Source: Flavihumibacter fluvii (GTDB lineage Bacteria > Bacteroidota > Bacteroidia > Chitinophagales > Chitinophagaceae). From it: DNA of 64,000 nt. Every line of letters starts with the position of its first letter. Within the stretch, counting starts at the first letter, position 1. Position numbers and translations under genes: made by a program. The notes under the pieces are model-generated. The model ran no database searches, was not told where the DNA came from, and saw only the letters and a program-made list of their open reading frames with translations. The stretch is from assembly GCF_018595675.2 (NCBI RefSeq), contig NZ_CP092333.1:3992001-4056000 (forward strand), read 5' to 3'. Shown here one piece after another: positions 48,206 to 56,746 of the stretch.

Positions 48206-51073
48206 ATGACAAAACCCGATACAAAAACTGCACTTTTTATCAAACCATCGCGACTAAACCGGCGCTGGTCACCGATTGAACTGATCCACATTACCCGCAC
48301 GGCCAGGGGGCTCGATTATGCCCGGGAAGCACTGGACCCGGACCTGGTGGGTAAGTATTTTGGGGCATTCCCCATGGCTATGCGGAATATACTGGTCGCG
48401 CTGGGGGATGAAGCCCTGCAACAAACCATTCAACAATTAACCCGGAACCATGCCAAACAAAAAGCCGGCACTTCCTTAACAGCCTATATTGACCGATCCT
48501 TATTGCGGACGGTTCACCAGCTATTTATACAATTACTGCCGTTTGCGCAGGAATTGGGATGGTATCACCAGGTCGTGAATCCGGCAACCGGTAACCCTCT
48601 CACCGCGGGTTGTGTACTGCATAGCGAAATGCCGCGCTTATCGTTCAAAGTGCATCGTGCGGAAGATGGCATGCTTCAATTATTGGTTTTTGTCACCATT
48701 GCCGGTGAACCGGTTCCCTTGTCGGATTTCACCCGCGATTTCTTCTTTTTGATGCGGGATAAGAACTATTTTCTCTTGTCCTTTGCCGATTACCAGACCC
48801 TGCAATGGCTCTCTGCCAATGACCCTTTGGTGTATGGGTATGATGCTGCCGGGTTTTCTACGCATGTACTCCAACGCCTTGAAGCAGATTACGAAGTGGA
48901 GATGGGCTCTTTGTTGAATAAACAGGTGATCACAGTGGAACCGGTGAATGCGATCTACCTGAGTGAGATCAGCGGTAGCTTCCTGATGTTGACTCCCCGA
49001 TGGAATTACGATGGATTTTGGGTGGAAGGCCCCTGGCAACACACCGAAGAATTTACCCGGAATGGTGAAGTGTTTGTGGTGAAGCGCCACCTGGAAAAAG
49101 AAAAATCCTTTCATGATACCCTGCAAACCATGCACCCGAATTTTTCACGCCAGTTGAACGGGGTGTTTAACCTGCCTTTTGCAGAAGCAAAGAAAAAGCA
49201 CTGGTTTTTAAAAGTGTATCACCAACTGCTGGAGGATAATGTTGAACTGCTGGGAATGGAAATGCTGAAACATTTCAGGTACTCGCCTTTTCCTGTAGTA
49301 ACTGACCTGCAGATTATTAAGACAGTGGATAGTACCATGCATTTATTTATGCGGGTAAGTTTCGGAAAAGAGGAAGTGCCGCTGGCTGAATTGCAAAAAC
49401 TCCTGCTGGCTGCACAAAAATCCCTGATGCTGAAGGACCATTCCATTGGTGTGCTCACCGAAGAATGGCTGAACCAGTATAGCCTCCTGCTAAAGCACGG
49501 CAAGGTCTCGAAAAATGAACTGATCGTTCCGCAATGGATTTTATTGGGTATGGAACAGGTTGAAGGAGCGGGCTCAGCAAGGCCGGCAATTCCTGCCGAC
49601 TGGTGGAAACGCTGGTTGCAGTGGCAGCAATCTGATGCCCCGGTCTACATGGTTCCGGCTATGGTAAATGCTACCCTGCGGCCTTACCAGCAAAAGGGCT
49701 TCGAATGGATCTGCCTGCTATCCGAGATCGATGCGGGCGCCTGCCTGGCCGACGATATGGGCCTCGGTAAAACCCTGCAAACCATCTGCTTCCTCGCCCA
49801 CCTTTCCACCCGTCGGGTAAAACCTGGCGGATGGTATATGATCGTGTGCCCGGCGAGCCTGATGCACAACTGGCGGGCAGAGCTCGAAAAGTTTGCAGCA
49901 GGCCTGGGGGCCTTTGTATACCACAACAGCTCCCGGGACCTTGATGCCTTTTTTGCTTCAGGAGCCCAGGTGCTGATTACCAGCTACGGCACCATGCGGT
50001 CCGATTTTGACCTCTTACAGGCAATTCATTGGGAGGCCATTGTCCTGGATGAAAGCCACACCATAAAAAATCCATCCGCACAGGTCACAAAAGCGGTCTA
50101 CCAGTTGCGGGCCAGGTCCAGGGTGGCGCTGAGCGGCACACCGGTTATGAATAACACATTTGACCTGTATGCACAATTGCAGTTCCTGGTGCCGGGTTTG
50201 TTTGGTGGTCCCGAATTTTTCCGGAAAGAATATGCGTATCCGATCGATCGCGAGCGCAGTGAAGAAAAGATCCAGGCGTTGCAAAAGATTACTGCGCCTT
50301 TTGTCCTGCGCCGGACAAAGCAGCAGGTGGCCACCGACCTTCCGCCTAAAACCGAATCGGTCATGTGGTGCGAAATGGGCGCCGACCAGAAAGCCTTATA
50401 CGATGAAACAAAGGCCCGGATCAGGGATAGCCTTTTCCTGAATATCAAATCAGAAGGACTGAATAAATCAAAACTCTCGATACTGCAGGGCATGCAAAAA
50501 TTACGGCAGATCTGCGCAGCGCCACAATTACTAAAGGAGGGCGGCCTGCAGGCAGTATCTTCTATCAAGGCAGAGCTTTTACTCGAAGAACTGCAGGTCA
50601 ACCTGCGCAATAATAAAGTCCTGGTCTTTTCCCAATTCAAAGGCATGCTGCACCTTATTGGCGATGCCTGCCGGAAAGCCGGCCTGGCCTATTACCATTT
50701 CGACGGGGAAACGCCACCGGAAAAACGATCTGAATTAGTTGCGCAATTCCAGTCGGAAGGCAACACGGTGAATATCTTTCTCATCAGCCTCAAAGCAGGA
50801 AATACAGGTCTCACACTTACTGCGGCAGATTATGTATTCCTGGTTGATCCCTGGTGGAATACCGCCGTGCAGCAACAGGCTATTGACCGCGCATACCGCA
50901 TTGGCCAGACAAAAAATGTATTTGCCTACCAGATGATCTGCAAAGACAGCATCGAAGAAAAAATCGTTGAATTACAGGAAAGGAAAAAAGCCTTATCCGA
51001 CGCACTGATCGCGGAAGATGAAAGCTTCCTCAAGCAATTGAGCGAAGAGGATATCCGGTATTTATTTTCCTGA
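48206..51073 (+). CDS. SNF2-family DNA translocase/helicase
   Basis: The ATG at 48206 gives 955 residues. A TTG four codons upstream sits in a promoter-like TATATTTG. The C-terminal half is a complete SNF2 motor: Walker A DMGLGKT (about 517-523), Walker B DESH (615-618), GTPVMNN near 646, and the helicase-C motif QAIDRAYRIGQ near 893. The first 480 residues are unlike a SWIM zinc finger and form mixed alpha/beta structure I cannot assign. Bacterial SNF2 proteins of this size are thought to remodel protein-DNA complexes, including RNA polymerase as in RapA. The target here is unknown. Confidence 0.92.
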   Translation: MTKPDTKTALFIKPSRLNRRWSPIELIHITRTARGLDYAREALDPDLVGKYFGAFPMAMRNILVALGDEALQQTIQQLTRNHAKQKAGTSLTAYIDRSLLRTVHQLFIQLLPFAQELGWYHQVVNPATGNPLTAGCVLHSEMPRLSFKVHRAEDGMLQLLVFVTIAGEPVPLSDFTRDFFFLMRDKNYFLLSFADYQTLQWLSANDPLVYGYDAAGFSTHVLQRLEADYEVEMGSLLNKQVITVEPVNAIYLSEISGSFLMLTPRWNYDGFWVEGPWQHTEEFTRNGEVFVVKRHLEKEKSFHDTLQTMHPNFSRQLNGVFNLPFAEAKKKHWFLKVYHQLLEDNVELLGMEMLKHFRYSPFPVVTDLQIIKTVDSTMHLFMRVSFGKEEVPLAELQKLLLAAQKSLMLKDHSIGVLTEEWLNQYSLLLKHGKVSKNELIVPQWILLGMEQVEGAGSARPAIPADWWKRWLQWQQSDAPVYMVPAMVNATLRPYQQKGFEWICLLSEIDAGACLADDMGLGKTLQTICFLAHLSTRRVKPGGWYMIVCPASLMHNWRAELEKFAAGLGAFVYHNSSRDLDAFFASGAQVLITSYGTMRSDFDLLQAIHWEAIVLDESHTIKNPSAQVTKAVYQLRARSRVALSGTPVMNNTFDLYAQLQFLVPGLFGGPEFFRKEYAYPIDRERSEEKIQALQKITAPFVLRRTKQQVATDLPPKTESVMWCEMGADQKALYDETKARIRDSLFLNIKSEGLNKSKLSILQGMQKLRQICAAPQLLKEGGLQAVSSIKAELLLEELQVNLRNNKVLVFSQFKGMLHLIGDACRKAGLAYYHFDGETPPEKRSELVAQFQSEGNTVNIFLISLKAGNTGLTLTAADYVFLVDPWWNTAVQQQAIDRAYRIGQTKNVFAYQMICKDSIEEKIVELQERKKALSDALIAEDESFLKQLSEEDIRYLFS

Positions 51074-51089
51074 CTGGTATGCTGTTGCC

Positions 51090-51569
51090 TCAGGGTATCC
51101 AGCTCATCAGGTATTCATCCACAAACCGGTCCTCGTTTTTTAACCAGGTATAATTCCGCATGCGGCCTTCTATGGCAAATCCAGCCCGCTCGTATAACCG
51201 GATTGCTGCTGTATTGTCAATTGCCGTGGATAATTCAATCCGCTTCAACCTTTTTTCCCTTGCAAGGCTGATGATCTCGCCCATCATGCGCAACCCATAT
51301 CCTTTTCCTGTATAACCAGGATGGATGGCCACCCCGCCCAGGTAAAGGCTATGTGCATTACGATGGTATTGCGGCACCAGTTTACACATCCCAACATCCA
51401 CTCCATCAGCCTGGAATTTGTACAATACACCTTTTGCAAGGAGGTCATCAAAGATCGGCTGGAACTCATCTTCAGTCATAGGGTCGTACAACAAATACGG
51501 ATTTATCGCCGGGTGCATATATAATGAAAAAAAGAACCGGGTATCTTCTTTGGTGGCTGGCTGTAGCAT
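51090..51569 (-). CDS. GNAT family N-acetyltransferase
   Basis: This 159-residue GNAT-fold protein has the acetyl-CoA loop HPGYTGKGYGLRMMGEII (motif A, Q/R-x-x-G-x-G/A form) and LSTAIDNTAAIRLYERAGF (motif B). The N-terminus TKEDTRFFFSLYMHPAINPYLLYD recalls acetyltransferases acting on small molecules or N-terminal amines. The substrate is unknown. It converges with the SNF2 gene, 16 bases apart. Confidence 0.9.
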   Translation of the reverse strand: MLQPATKEDTRFFFSLYMHPAINPYLLYDPMTEDEFQPIFDDLLAKGVLYKFQADGVDVGMCKLVPQYHRNAHSLYLGGVAIHPGYTGKGYGLRMMGEIISLAREKRLKRIELSTAIDNTAAIRLYERAGFAIEGRMRNYTWLKNEDRFVDEYLMSWIP

Positions 51570-51583
51570 CTGAAAAACTTGTG

Positions 51584-51612
51584 TTGCAATATAACAGAAC
51601 CCATTAAGTTTG
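51584..51612 (+). promoter_or_regulatory. Bacteroidota-type promoter of the thermonuclease gene
   Basis: TTG (51584-51586), 18 bases, then a perfect TAnnTTTG box, TAAGTTTG (51605-51612). The predicted start is near 51618, about 14 bases before the ATG at 51632. Confidence 0.45.
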
Positions 51613-51631
51613 AATAGGTTTACATCCAGCT

Positions 51632-52120
51632 ATGGTTAAATATTTTTTATTCCTTTTTTGCAGTGTATTATCCGGTTCCCCTGACTATACAGAACTGCGT
51701 CCCGACCTATCCGGAAAGGTGATATCCATTGTGGATGGTGATACCTTCAAGTTATTGATAGCCGATAAACAAACAGTAAAAATCAGGCTGAACGGTATCG
51801 ATGCCCCTGAAAAAGGGCAGGATTATTCCCGGACAAGCAAAGAATACCTGGGGAAATTAATATCCGCCCGCCCCATCCGCGTGGTTGATAAAGGGAAGGA
51901 TAAATATGGCCGTATCATTGGCGATGTATTTACAGACCAGGGATTGCTGGTGAACCTGGAACTGGTAAAGGCAGGGATGGCCTGGCATTTTGTAAAATAT
52001 TCAAAAGACCCCCGCTTGGCCGAAGCCGAAACAATCGCCCGGCAAAACAAGTCCGGACTATGGCAGCAAGCTGCACCTGTCGCACCCTGGGATTACCGGA
52101 AACGGAAAAGAAAACCGTAA
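51632..52120 (+). CDS. Secreted thermonuclease (SNase-like)
   Basis: This 162-residue protein has a short signal peptide (FLFLFCSVLSG). The staphylococcal-nuclease domain shows IVDGDTFKLL, VKIRLNGIDAPEKGQDY with Arg, Asp and Glu of the active site, and DKYGRIIGDVF with the second Arg. It ends in a WxYRKRKRK basic tail. It would cut DNA or RNA outside the cytoplasm using calcium. The following rhamnose-mutarotase gene starts 33 bases later and may share the transcript. Confidence 0.9.
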   Translation: MVKYFLFLFCSVLSGSPDYTELRPDLSGKVISIVDGDTFKLLIADKQTVKIRLNGIDAPEKGQDYSRTSKEYLGKLISARPIRVVDKGKDKYGRIIGDVFTDQGLLVNLELVKAGMAWHFVKYSKDPRLAEAETIARQNKSGLWQQAAPVAPWDYRKRKRKP

Positions 52121-52153
52121 AAGGAAAGTACCGGATTTATGTATTTTTAAGAC

Positions 52154-52498
52154 ATGAACAAACGCTATTACCTGGCTCTCGACCTGAAAGATGAACCTGA
52201 AGCTATTGCCACCTATGAGGACCTTCATAAAAGGGTGAGTCCACACATTATTGCCTCGATAAGGAACTCAGATATTACCCAAATGGAACTCTACCGCACC
52301 GGAAACCGGCTATTTATGATTATGGAAACCGGCCCGGACTTTTCTTTTGAAGCGAAAGCCCTTGCCGATGCTTCGGATCCGCTTGTCCAGGAATGGGAGA
52401 CCCTGGTCGGCACTTACCAACAGGCCCTTCCATGGGCAAAACCAGGGGAAAAATGGGTACTGATGGACCCCATTTTCCGGCTAACGGACTATCTTTAG
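52154..52498 (+). CDS. rhaM: L-rhamnose mutarotase family protein
   Basis: This 114-residue dimeric ferredoxin-like protein has RYYLALDLKDEPEAIATYEDLHKRVSP, with a His at the usual catalytic place, then MELYRTGNRLFMIMET and a C-terminal W-containing PIFRLTDYL. RhaM converts alpha- to beta-L-rhamnose. No other rhamnose gene is near, so a related sugar (L-fucose or arabinose) as substrate cannot be excluded. Confidence 0.88.
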   Translation: MNKRYYLALDLKDEPEAIATYEDLHKRVSPHIIASIRNSDITQMELYRTGNRLFMIMETGPDFSFEAKALADASDPLVQEWETLVGTYQQALPWAKPGEKWVLMDPIFRLTDYL

Positions 52499-52501
52499 TT
52501 C

Positions 52502-53032
52502 ATGATCATCATACACGCTGTACAAAAACTGCAGAATACGAGCAGGATGAAAGCGCCATTGTATGTGAGTGAAGCATCCCCCTCGCAGCTCCTGCACAAT
52601 TGGTATGCACGGCTGGTGAACACCGGTTTCCCCGGTAAAATGCTGGTGATGTATATGCATGATCCCTCCGGACTAACGATTCTTGTGCATGGGAAGACGA
52701 TACAATCCACCCAGTTTTATTTCCGCGACCGGCTGCTGCGGCTTTTGCACAGGCTGGGATTTTCACCTCTATTTGTTGAAAAGGAAATGGCCCTCCTGGA
52801 GGAAGGTTTTGTGGTGGGAAAAACAGATAGCCGGAGTATGCTGGGCAGGATGAACCAGATCAATTTCCATATTGAGATCCAGTGTACAAAATCGGCCGCG
52901 TATGAAGAGATCCCTTTGCATTGGATAGAAGACCAGATCGCAGATTACCCATACCTTGATCCGGTTACCAAAAAGTACCGCACGCTCATGGATTTCTTCA
53001 GGGATCTGGGTGTCCTGGAGAAGAAGCCTTAA
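52502..53032 (+). CDS. DUF6933-like hypothetical protein
   Basis: This 176-residue protein starts three bases after rhaM. The opening MIIIHAVQKLQN, an early LLHNWYARLVN segment and LTILVHGKTIQSTQFYFRDRL fit the DUF6933 family, which is cytoplasmic and of unknown function. It resembles partner proteins encoded near toxin-antitoxin-type genes in some genomes, but nothing of that sort is next to it here. The 3' end overlaps xseB by four bases on the other strand. Confidence 0.72.
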   Translation: MIIIHAVQKLQNTSRMKAPLYVSEASPSQLLHNWYARLVNTGFPGKMLVMYMHDPSGLTILVHGKTIQSTQFYFRDRLLRLLHRLGFSPLFVEKEMALLEEGFVVGKTDSRSMLGRMNQINFHIEIQCTKSAAYEEIPLHWIEDQIADYPYLDPVTKKYRTLMDFFRDLGVLEKKP

Positions 53033-53232
53033 TTATCCTGGCCAAGCTGCTTGATGATCTTCCCTACTTCAGATTCGGTTGCCCGTAGCTGTGACTGGCA
53101 AAAATTAATGAGGGTAGCTGCCCGCTTCAGCTTTTCAGCCAGCTGGTCAACTGTTATGGTTTCATTTTCTATAGCCGCAGCAATTTGCTGCAACTCTTCA
53201 AATGCCGACTCATAGTTCAAATGGTTTTCCAT
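53029..53232 (-). CDS. xseB: Exodeoxyribonuclease VII small subunit
   Basis: This 67-residue helical protein has YESAFEELQQIAAAIENETITVDQLAEKLKRA, the XseB signature of a helix-turn-helix hairpin. Several copies of it coat the large subunit in ExoVII, which degrades single-stranded DNA to short pieces. It overlaps xseA by 23 bases, so the two are translationally coupled. Confidence 0.95.
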   Translation of the reverse strand: MENHLNYESAFEELQQIAAAIENETITVDQLAEKLKRAATLINFCQSQLRATESEVGKIIKQLGQDN

Positions 53233-54535
53233 TGTAGGGTTTTTTTTGGTGAACGGTACTGTCGATGGCAGTGCCTGATAAGATAATGGTCAGTTCATCG
53301 CCAATGCTGACAGTTGCAGCATCAGAAATGATTTTTCCTTTCAATTCAATGATCGCAAACCCACGCTGCAATACCTTTTCCGGCGATGCCATTTTAAAAA
53401 GCCGCACCAGGTTGTCAACGTTTGCCTGTTTATTCCGAAGGTATTCCCCGGGCATCCTTTTAATGGATGATTCCACCTGTTGTAAAACCGACCGGTGATG
53501 GAAGATATTGGCTTGTGTCTGGTACGCCAGTGCAGACCTTAACGATTGCAATTCCTGTTTGGCGCCAGTCATATATTGTTGTGCATGGATGATCAGTGAT
53601 TGCTGTAATCCCGTGAGGCTGTTTTCAAATGTGCGGTTATGCTGGATAATAAACTCCGCCACTTTTGTAGGCGTTTTAAGGGCGGTATTGGCCACCAGGT
53701 CGGTAATGGTTTCATTTTTCAGGTGGCCAATGCCGGTGATCACGGGAAATGGGCAGGAGGCAACAGCCGCAGCGATCTCAAACTGGTCAAAGATCAGCAG
53801 GTCTGTACTGGCACCGCCACCGCGTATAATGACTACTGCATCATAATCCAGCCCGTCTTCCTCAGCACGACTGACGATCTTTTCAACACTGGCAGCAAGG
53901 GCCGGCGCATTATTTTCTCCCTGAACCGTCGTAAAAAATGCATGGGTAATAAAATGATAGCCAAATGGATTTTCTTCCAGGCTATGCAGGAAATCTTCAT
54001 AACCCGCAGCTGTAGATGAACTGATGATCGCTACCCGCTGAATCACCACCGGTAGCTGCAGGTCCTGGTTAAAGGTCATGATCCGCTCACCTTCTTTCCA
54101 GATATAATCGGGTAATTCATCAAGCAACCTGTTGATGGTGGCCTGTCGCTGTTGTTCCAGCAGGCCAAGGGTAAAACGCGGATCGATATCCACCAGGGTC
54201 AGCTTCAATCCGTATACCGGATGAAAATCTACCGTAACCTCTGCGAGCACCTGCAGGTCGTTCCCAAAACGCTGGCCCGTTGCTGCTTCAAATGCCTTGA
54301 TCCGGGCAGCGCCGGCACTCCATGCTACCGCAGCCATTTTTGTGATGAGGCTGCCCTTGCTTTTTAGTCCGGCCTTTTCTGTTTCAATGAGGTCAAAATA
54401 ATGAAAGCCTTTTTGGGCATAGAAGCTATGGTTGCTGATCTCGGCTACTACCCAAAACCGCCTGAAGGAAAATGTCTCGCTGATGACCTCCTGGAGCAGC
54501 AGGCTGAGTTGTGATAAACGAAGTGGCGATGACAT
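53210..54535 (-). CDS. xseA: Exodeoxyribonuclease VII large subunit
   Basis: This 441-residue protein has an N-terminal OB fold (FWVVAEISNHSFYAQKGFHYFDL, residues about 25-47), then the catalytic domain with IIRGGGASTDLLIFDQFEIA and FPVITGIGHLKNETITDLVANTALKTPTKVAEF. The GIGH is followed by LKNET where many proteobacterial enzymes have ETD, a variation I believe is normal in Bacteroidota. A coiled coil at about 300-380 carries the small subunits. Confidence 0.93.
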   Translation of the reverse strand: MSSPLRLSQLSLLLQEVISETFSFRRFWVVAEISNHSFYAQKGFHYFDLIETEKAGLKSKGSLITKMAAVAWSAGAARIKAFEAATGQRFGNDLQVLAEVTVDFHPVYGLKLTLVDIDPRFTLGLLEQQRQATINRLLDELPDYIWKEGERIMTFNQDLQLPVVIQRVAIISSSTAAGYEDFLHSLEENPFGYHFITHAFFTTVQGENNAPALAASVEKIVSRAEEDGLDYDAVVIIRGGGASTDLLIFDQFEIAAAVASCPFPVITGIGHLKNETITDLVANTALKTPTKVAEFIIQHNRTFENSLTGLQQSLIIHAQQYMTGAKQELQSLRSALAYQTQANIFHHRSVLQQVESSIKRMPGEYLRNKQANVDNLVRLFKMASPEKVLQRGFAIIELKGKIISDAATVSIGDELTIILSGTAIDSTVHQKKPYNGKPFEL

Positions 54536-54563
54536 GCGATAAAGATAAGTAATGTGCTGCTTC

Positions 54564-55040
54564 TCAGATATTTGGCAGGGAGCCTTCGGCTAATCTACTA
54601 ATGGCCCTGGCCATTCTTTCAATACGGGCCTCGTCAGACAATGGCGCTTCGAGCCACTTCAGTAGCCGGCGTTTTTCTTCATCGGCTAACGCCTGGAAAT
54701 GTGCTAAGGCTCCGGGTTCATCTTCCAGGCAGAGCCGGAAATTTTCAGGCACCTGAATTATTTCAGTATCTGCGTATAGTATCACTTCAACATAATCACC
54801 GGCTTCTTTTTTGATCTGTTTCCGGATGGCCGCCTTTACTGGAAGGAACAATTGGCCCTTACCCATCGGCATGAGATTATAATGTTTCAACGCAACACCA
54901 TCTACCGTCCCGTTGACACGCACCCAGCCAAAATGCGCATGCTTATCTGCAGCGATTTCAGGCAGCCGGGCATAGGTCCAGCCGCCCTTTCCCGGGAATT
55001 TTTCCAGCAATACTTTCTTATGGAGGAGTGGCTCACTCAT
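54564..55040 (-). CDS. DUF1905 / YdeI-like protein
   Basis: This 158-residue protein has a DUF1905 barrel (residues about 5-95: KKVLLEKFPGKGGWTYARLP, GWVRVNGTVDGVALKHYNLMPMGKGQLFLPVKAAIRKQI) and a C-terminal YdeI/OmpD-associated segment with EEKRRLLKWLEAPLSDEARIERM. Such proteins are common in Bacteroidota. Their role is unknown, with a loose link to bacteriocin resistance for YdeI. It lies 28 bases upstream of xseA on the same strand. Confidence 0.85.
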   Translation of the reverse strand: MSEPLLHKKVLLEKFPGKGGWTYARLPEIAADKHAHFGWVRVNGTVDGVALKHYNLMPMGKGQLFLPVKAAIRKQIKKEAGDYVEVILYADTEIIQVPENFRLCLEDEPGALAHFQALADEEKRRLLKWLEAPLSDEARIERMARAISRLAEGSLPNI

Positions 55041-55122
55041 TTAACAGCCATAAAATTAAGCAGGCTTCCCGGTTTTCCAGGTACTGAATTCCGGGAATAC
55101 CTTTTTTCATTATTTCGCAATA

Positions 55123-55141
55123 AAGTGTAAATTGTACAATT
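55123..55141. promoter_or_regulatory. Candidate arabinose operator upstream of the GH51 gene
   Basis: The minus strand reads TTTACACTT (complement of 55123-55131), identical to nine bases before araB (60620-60628). It runs into a perfect 12-base palindrome AATTGTACAATT (55130-55141). The site ends 22 bases before the ATG at 55164, a position suited to repression. Confidence 0.35.
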
Positions 55142-55163
55142 ATTAATTTTCAATACGCTGATC

Positions 55164-56729
55164 ATGCGAAAAACGATTGCTTCCCGGCTTCCCGGCGCCT
55201 TGGTATTTCTTTTGGTAACCATACTATCCAATCCTTTACACAGCCAGCAAGCCCGGGCTGCTTTGCGGCCCGCTACGGCAAAAGTGGTGATCAATAAAAA
55301 CATCTACGGGCATTTTGCAGAACACCTGGGTACCTGCATTTATGGCGGATTTTATGTTGGTGAAAAAAATACCACGATTCCCCATTCCGATGGTGTCCGT
55401 AACGATATCATCGAGGCATTACGCGTATTGAAAGTGCCGGTATTGCGCTGGCCTGGCGGCTGCTTTGCCGATACCTACCACTGGAAAGATGGCGTAGGCC
55501 CGAAAGAAAAACGGCCGACGATGGTCAATGCCTGGTGGGGCGGCGTTACAGAAGATAATAGTTTCGGCACGCATGATTTCCTGAATATGTGCGAAAAGAT
55601 CGGGGCCTCACCGTACCTGGCCGGTAATATTGGTAGCGGGACAGTGAAAGAGTTGTCTGATTGGGTACAGTATGTAAATTTTAACGGGGTTAGCCCAATG
55701 AGTAAATGGCGCGAGGAAAATGGCCGTGCAAAACCCTGGAATGTCCAGTATTGGGGCGTTGGAAACGAAGCCTGGGGCTGTGGTGGCAATATGACAGCAG
55801 AGTATTATGCCAATGAATACCGCAAGTATGCCACATTTATGACCGACTGGACGAACAGCGGCAAGATGTTCAGGATTGCTTCCGGGGCTAGCGATGCAGA
55901 TTACCACTGGACGGAAGTCATGATGCGGGATATCCCGGGCGGACTGATTGAAGGTATCGCCCTGCACCATTATTCCGTGATCAAATGGGAAGAAAAAGGT
56001 CCCTCGACAACTTTCAGCGAACAACAGTATGGCGATATCATGTACCAGGCTTTAAAGATGGAAGAACTGGTAACCAAACATTCGGCCATCATGGATAAAT
56101 ATGATCCCGCAAAAAAGATTGCCCTGGTCGTGGACGAATGGGGTGGATGGTATGATGTAGAACCAGGTACCAATCCGGGTTTCCTCTACCAGCAAAACAC
56201 CATGCGCGATGCCATGATCGCCGGGGTAACGCTGAATATCTTCAATAACCATGCAGACCGCGTCCGGATGGCTAACCTCGCGCAGTCCATCAATGTATTG
56301 CAGGCGGTTATCCTCACCAACAAGGAAAAAATGATCCTTACCCCCACCTACCATGTGATGGAAATGTACAATGTGCACCAGGATGCTACCCTGATTCCCG
56401 TGACTGTGCAGAGCCCGGAATATATCATCGGGAAAGATACCCTGCCTGCCGTATCTGTATCTGCATCCGTGGACAAAAATGCACAAACCCATATTTCCGT
56501 GGTGAATATTGATCCTTCAAAGAATAATACGGTCACGATCGACCTGGGAAATACAGCGTATAAAAAAGTAAGTGGCAGGATACTGGTATCTGGCAAATTG
56601 CAGGACTATAACGATTTCGATCATCCGCAAAAGATCAGGCCGGCAGTGTATTCCAACGCCGTATTGAAATCAAATACCCTTACTGTTCCGTTACCCCCGG
56701 CCTCTGTTGTGGTATTGACCCTGCAATAA
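55164..56729 (+). CDS. GH51 alpha-L-arabinofuranosidase, compact exported form
   Basis: This 521-residue protein has a signal peptide (about 28 residues, ending near LHSQ). The GH51 barrel has the start KNIYGHFAEHLGTCIYGGFYV, RWPGGCFADTYHW, acid/base Glu202 (GVGNEAWGCGG) and nucleophile Glu325 (VVDEWGGWYD). A C-terminal beta-domain follows (NPGFLYQQNTMRDA to VVLTL). It frees terminal alpha-L-arabinofuranose from arabinan or arabinoxylan oligomers. It is the first gene of the arabinose locus, 17 bases before a second GH51 gene. Confidence 0.94.
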   Translation: MRKTIASRLPGALVFLLVTILSNPLHSQQARAALRPATAKVVINKNIYGHFAEHLGTCIYGGFYVGEKNTTIPHSDGVRNDIIEALRVLKVPVLRWPGGCFADTYHWKDGVGPKEKRPTMVNAWWGGVTEDNSFGTHDFLNMCEKIGASPYLAGNIGSGTVKELSDWVQYVNFNGVSPMSKWREENGRAKPWNVQYWGVGNEAWGCGGNMTAEYYANEYRKYATFMTDWTNSGKMFRIASGASDADYHWTEVMMRDIPGGLIEGIALHHYSVIKWEEKGPSTTFSEQQYGDIMYQALKMEELVTKHSAIMDKYDPAKKIALVVDEWGGWYDVEPGTNPGFLYQQNTMRDAMIAGVTLNIFNNHADRVRMANLAQSINVLQAVILTNKEKMILTPTYHVMEMYNVHQDATLIPVTVQSPEYIIGKDTLPAVSVSASVDKNAQTHISVVNIDPSKNNTVTIDLGNTAYKKVSGRILVSGKLQDYNDFDHPQKIRPAVYSNAVLKSNTLTVPLPPASVVVLTLQ

Positions 56730-56746
56730 ACCCTAATGCTTTTTAC

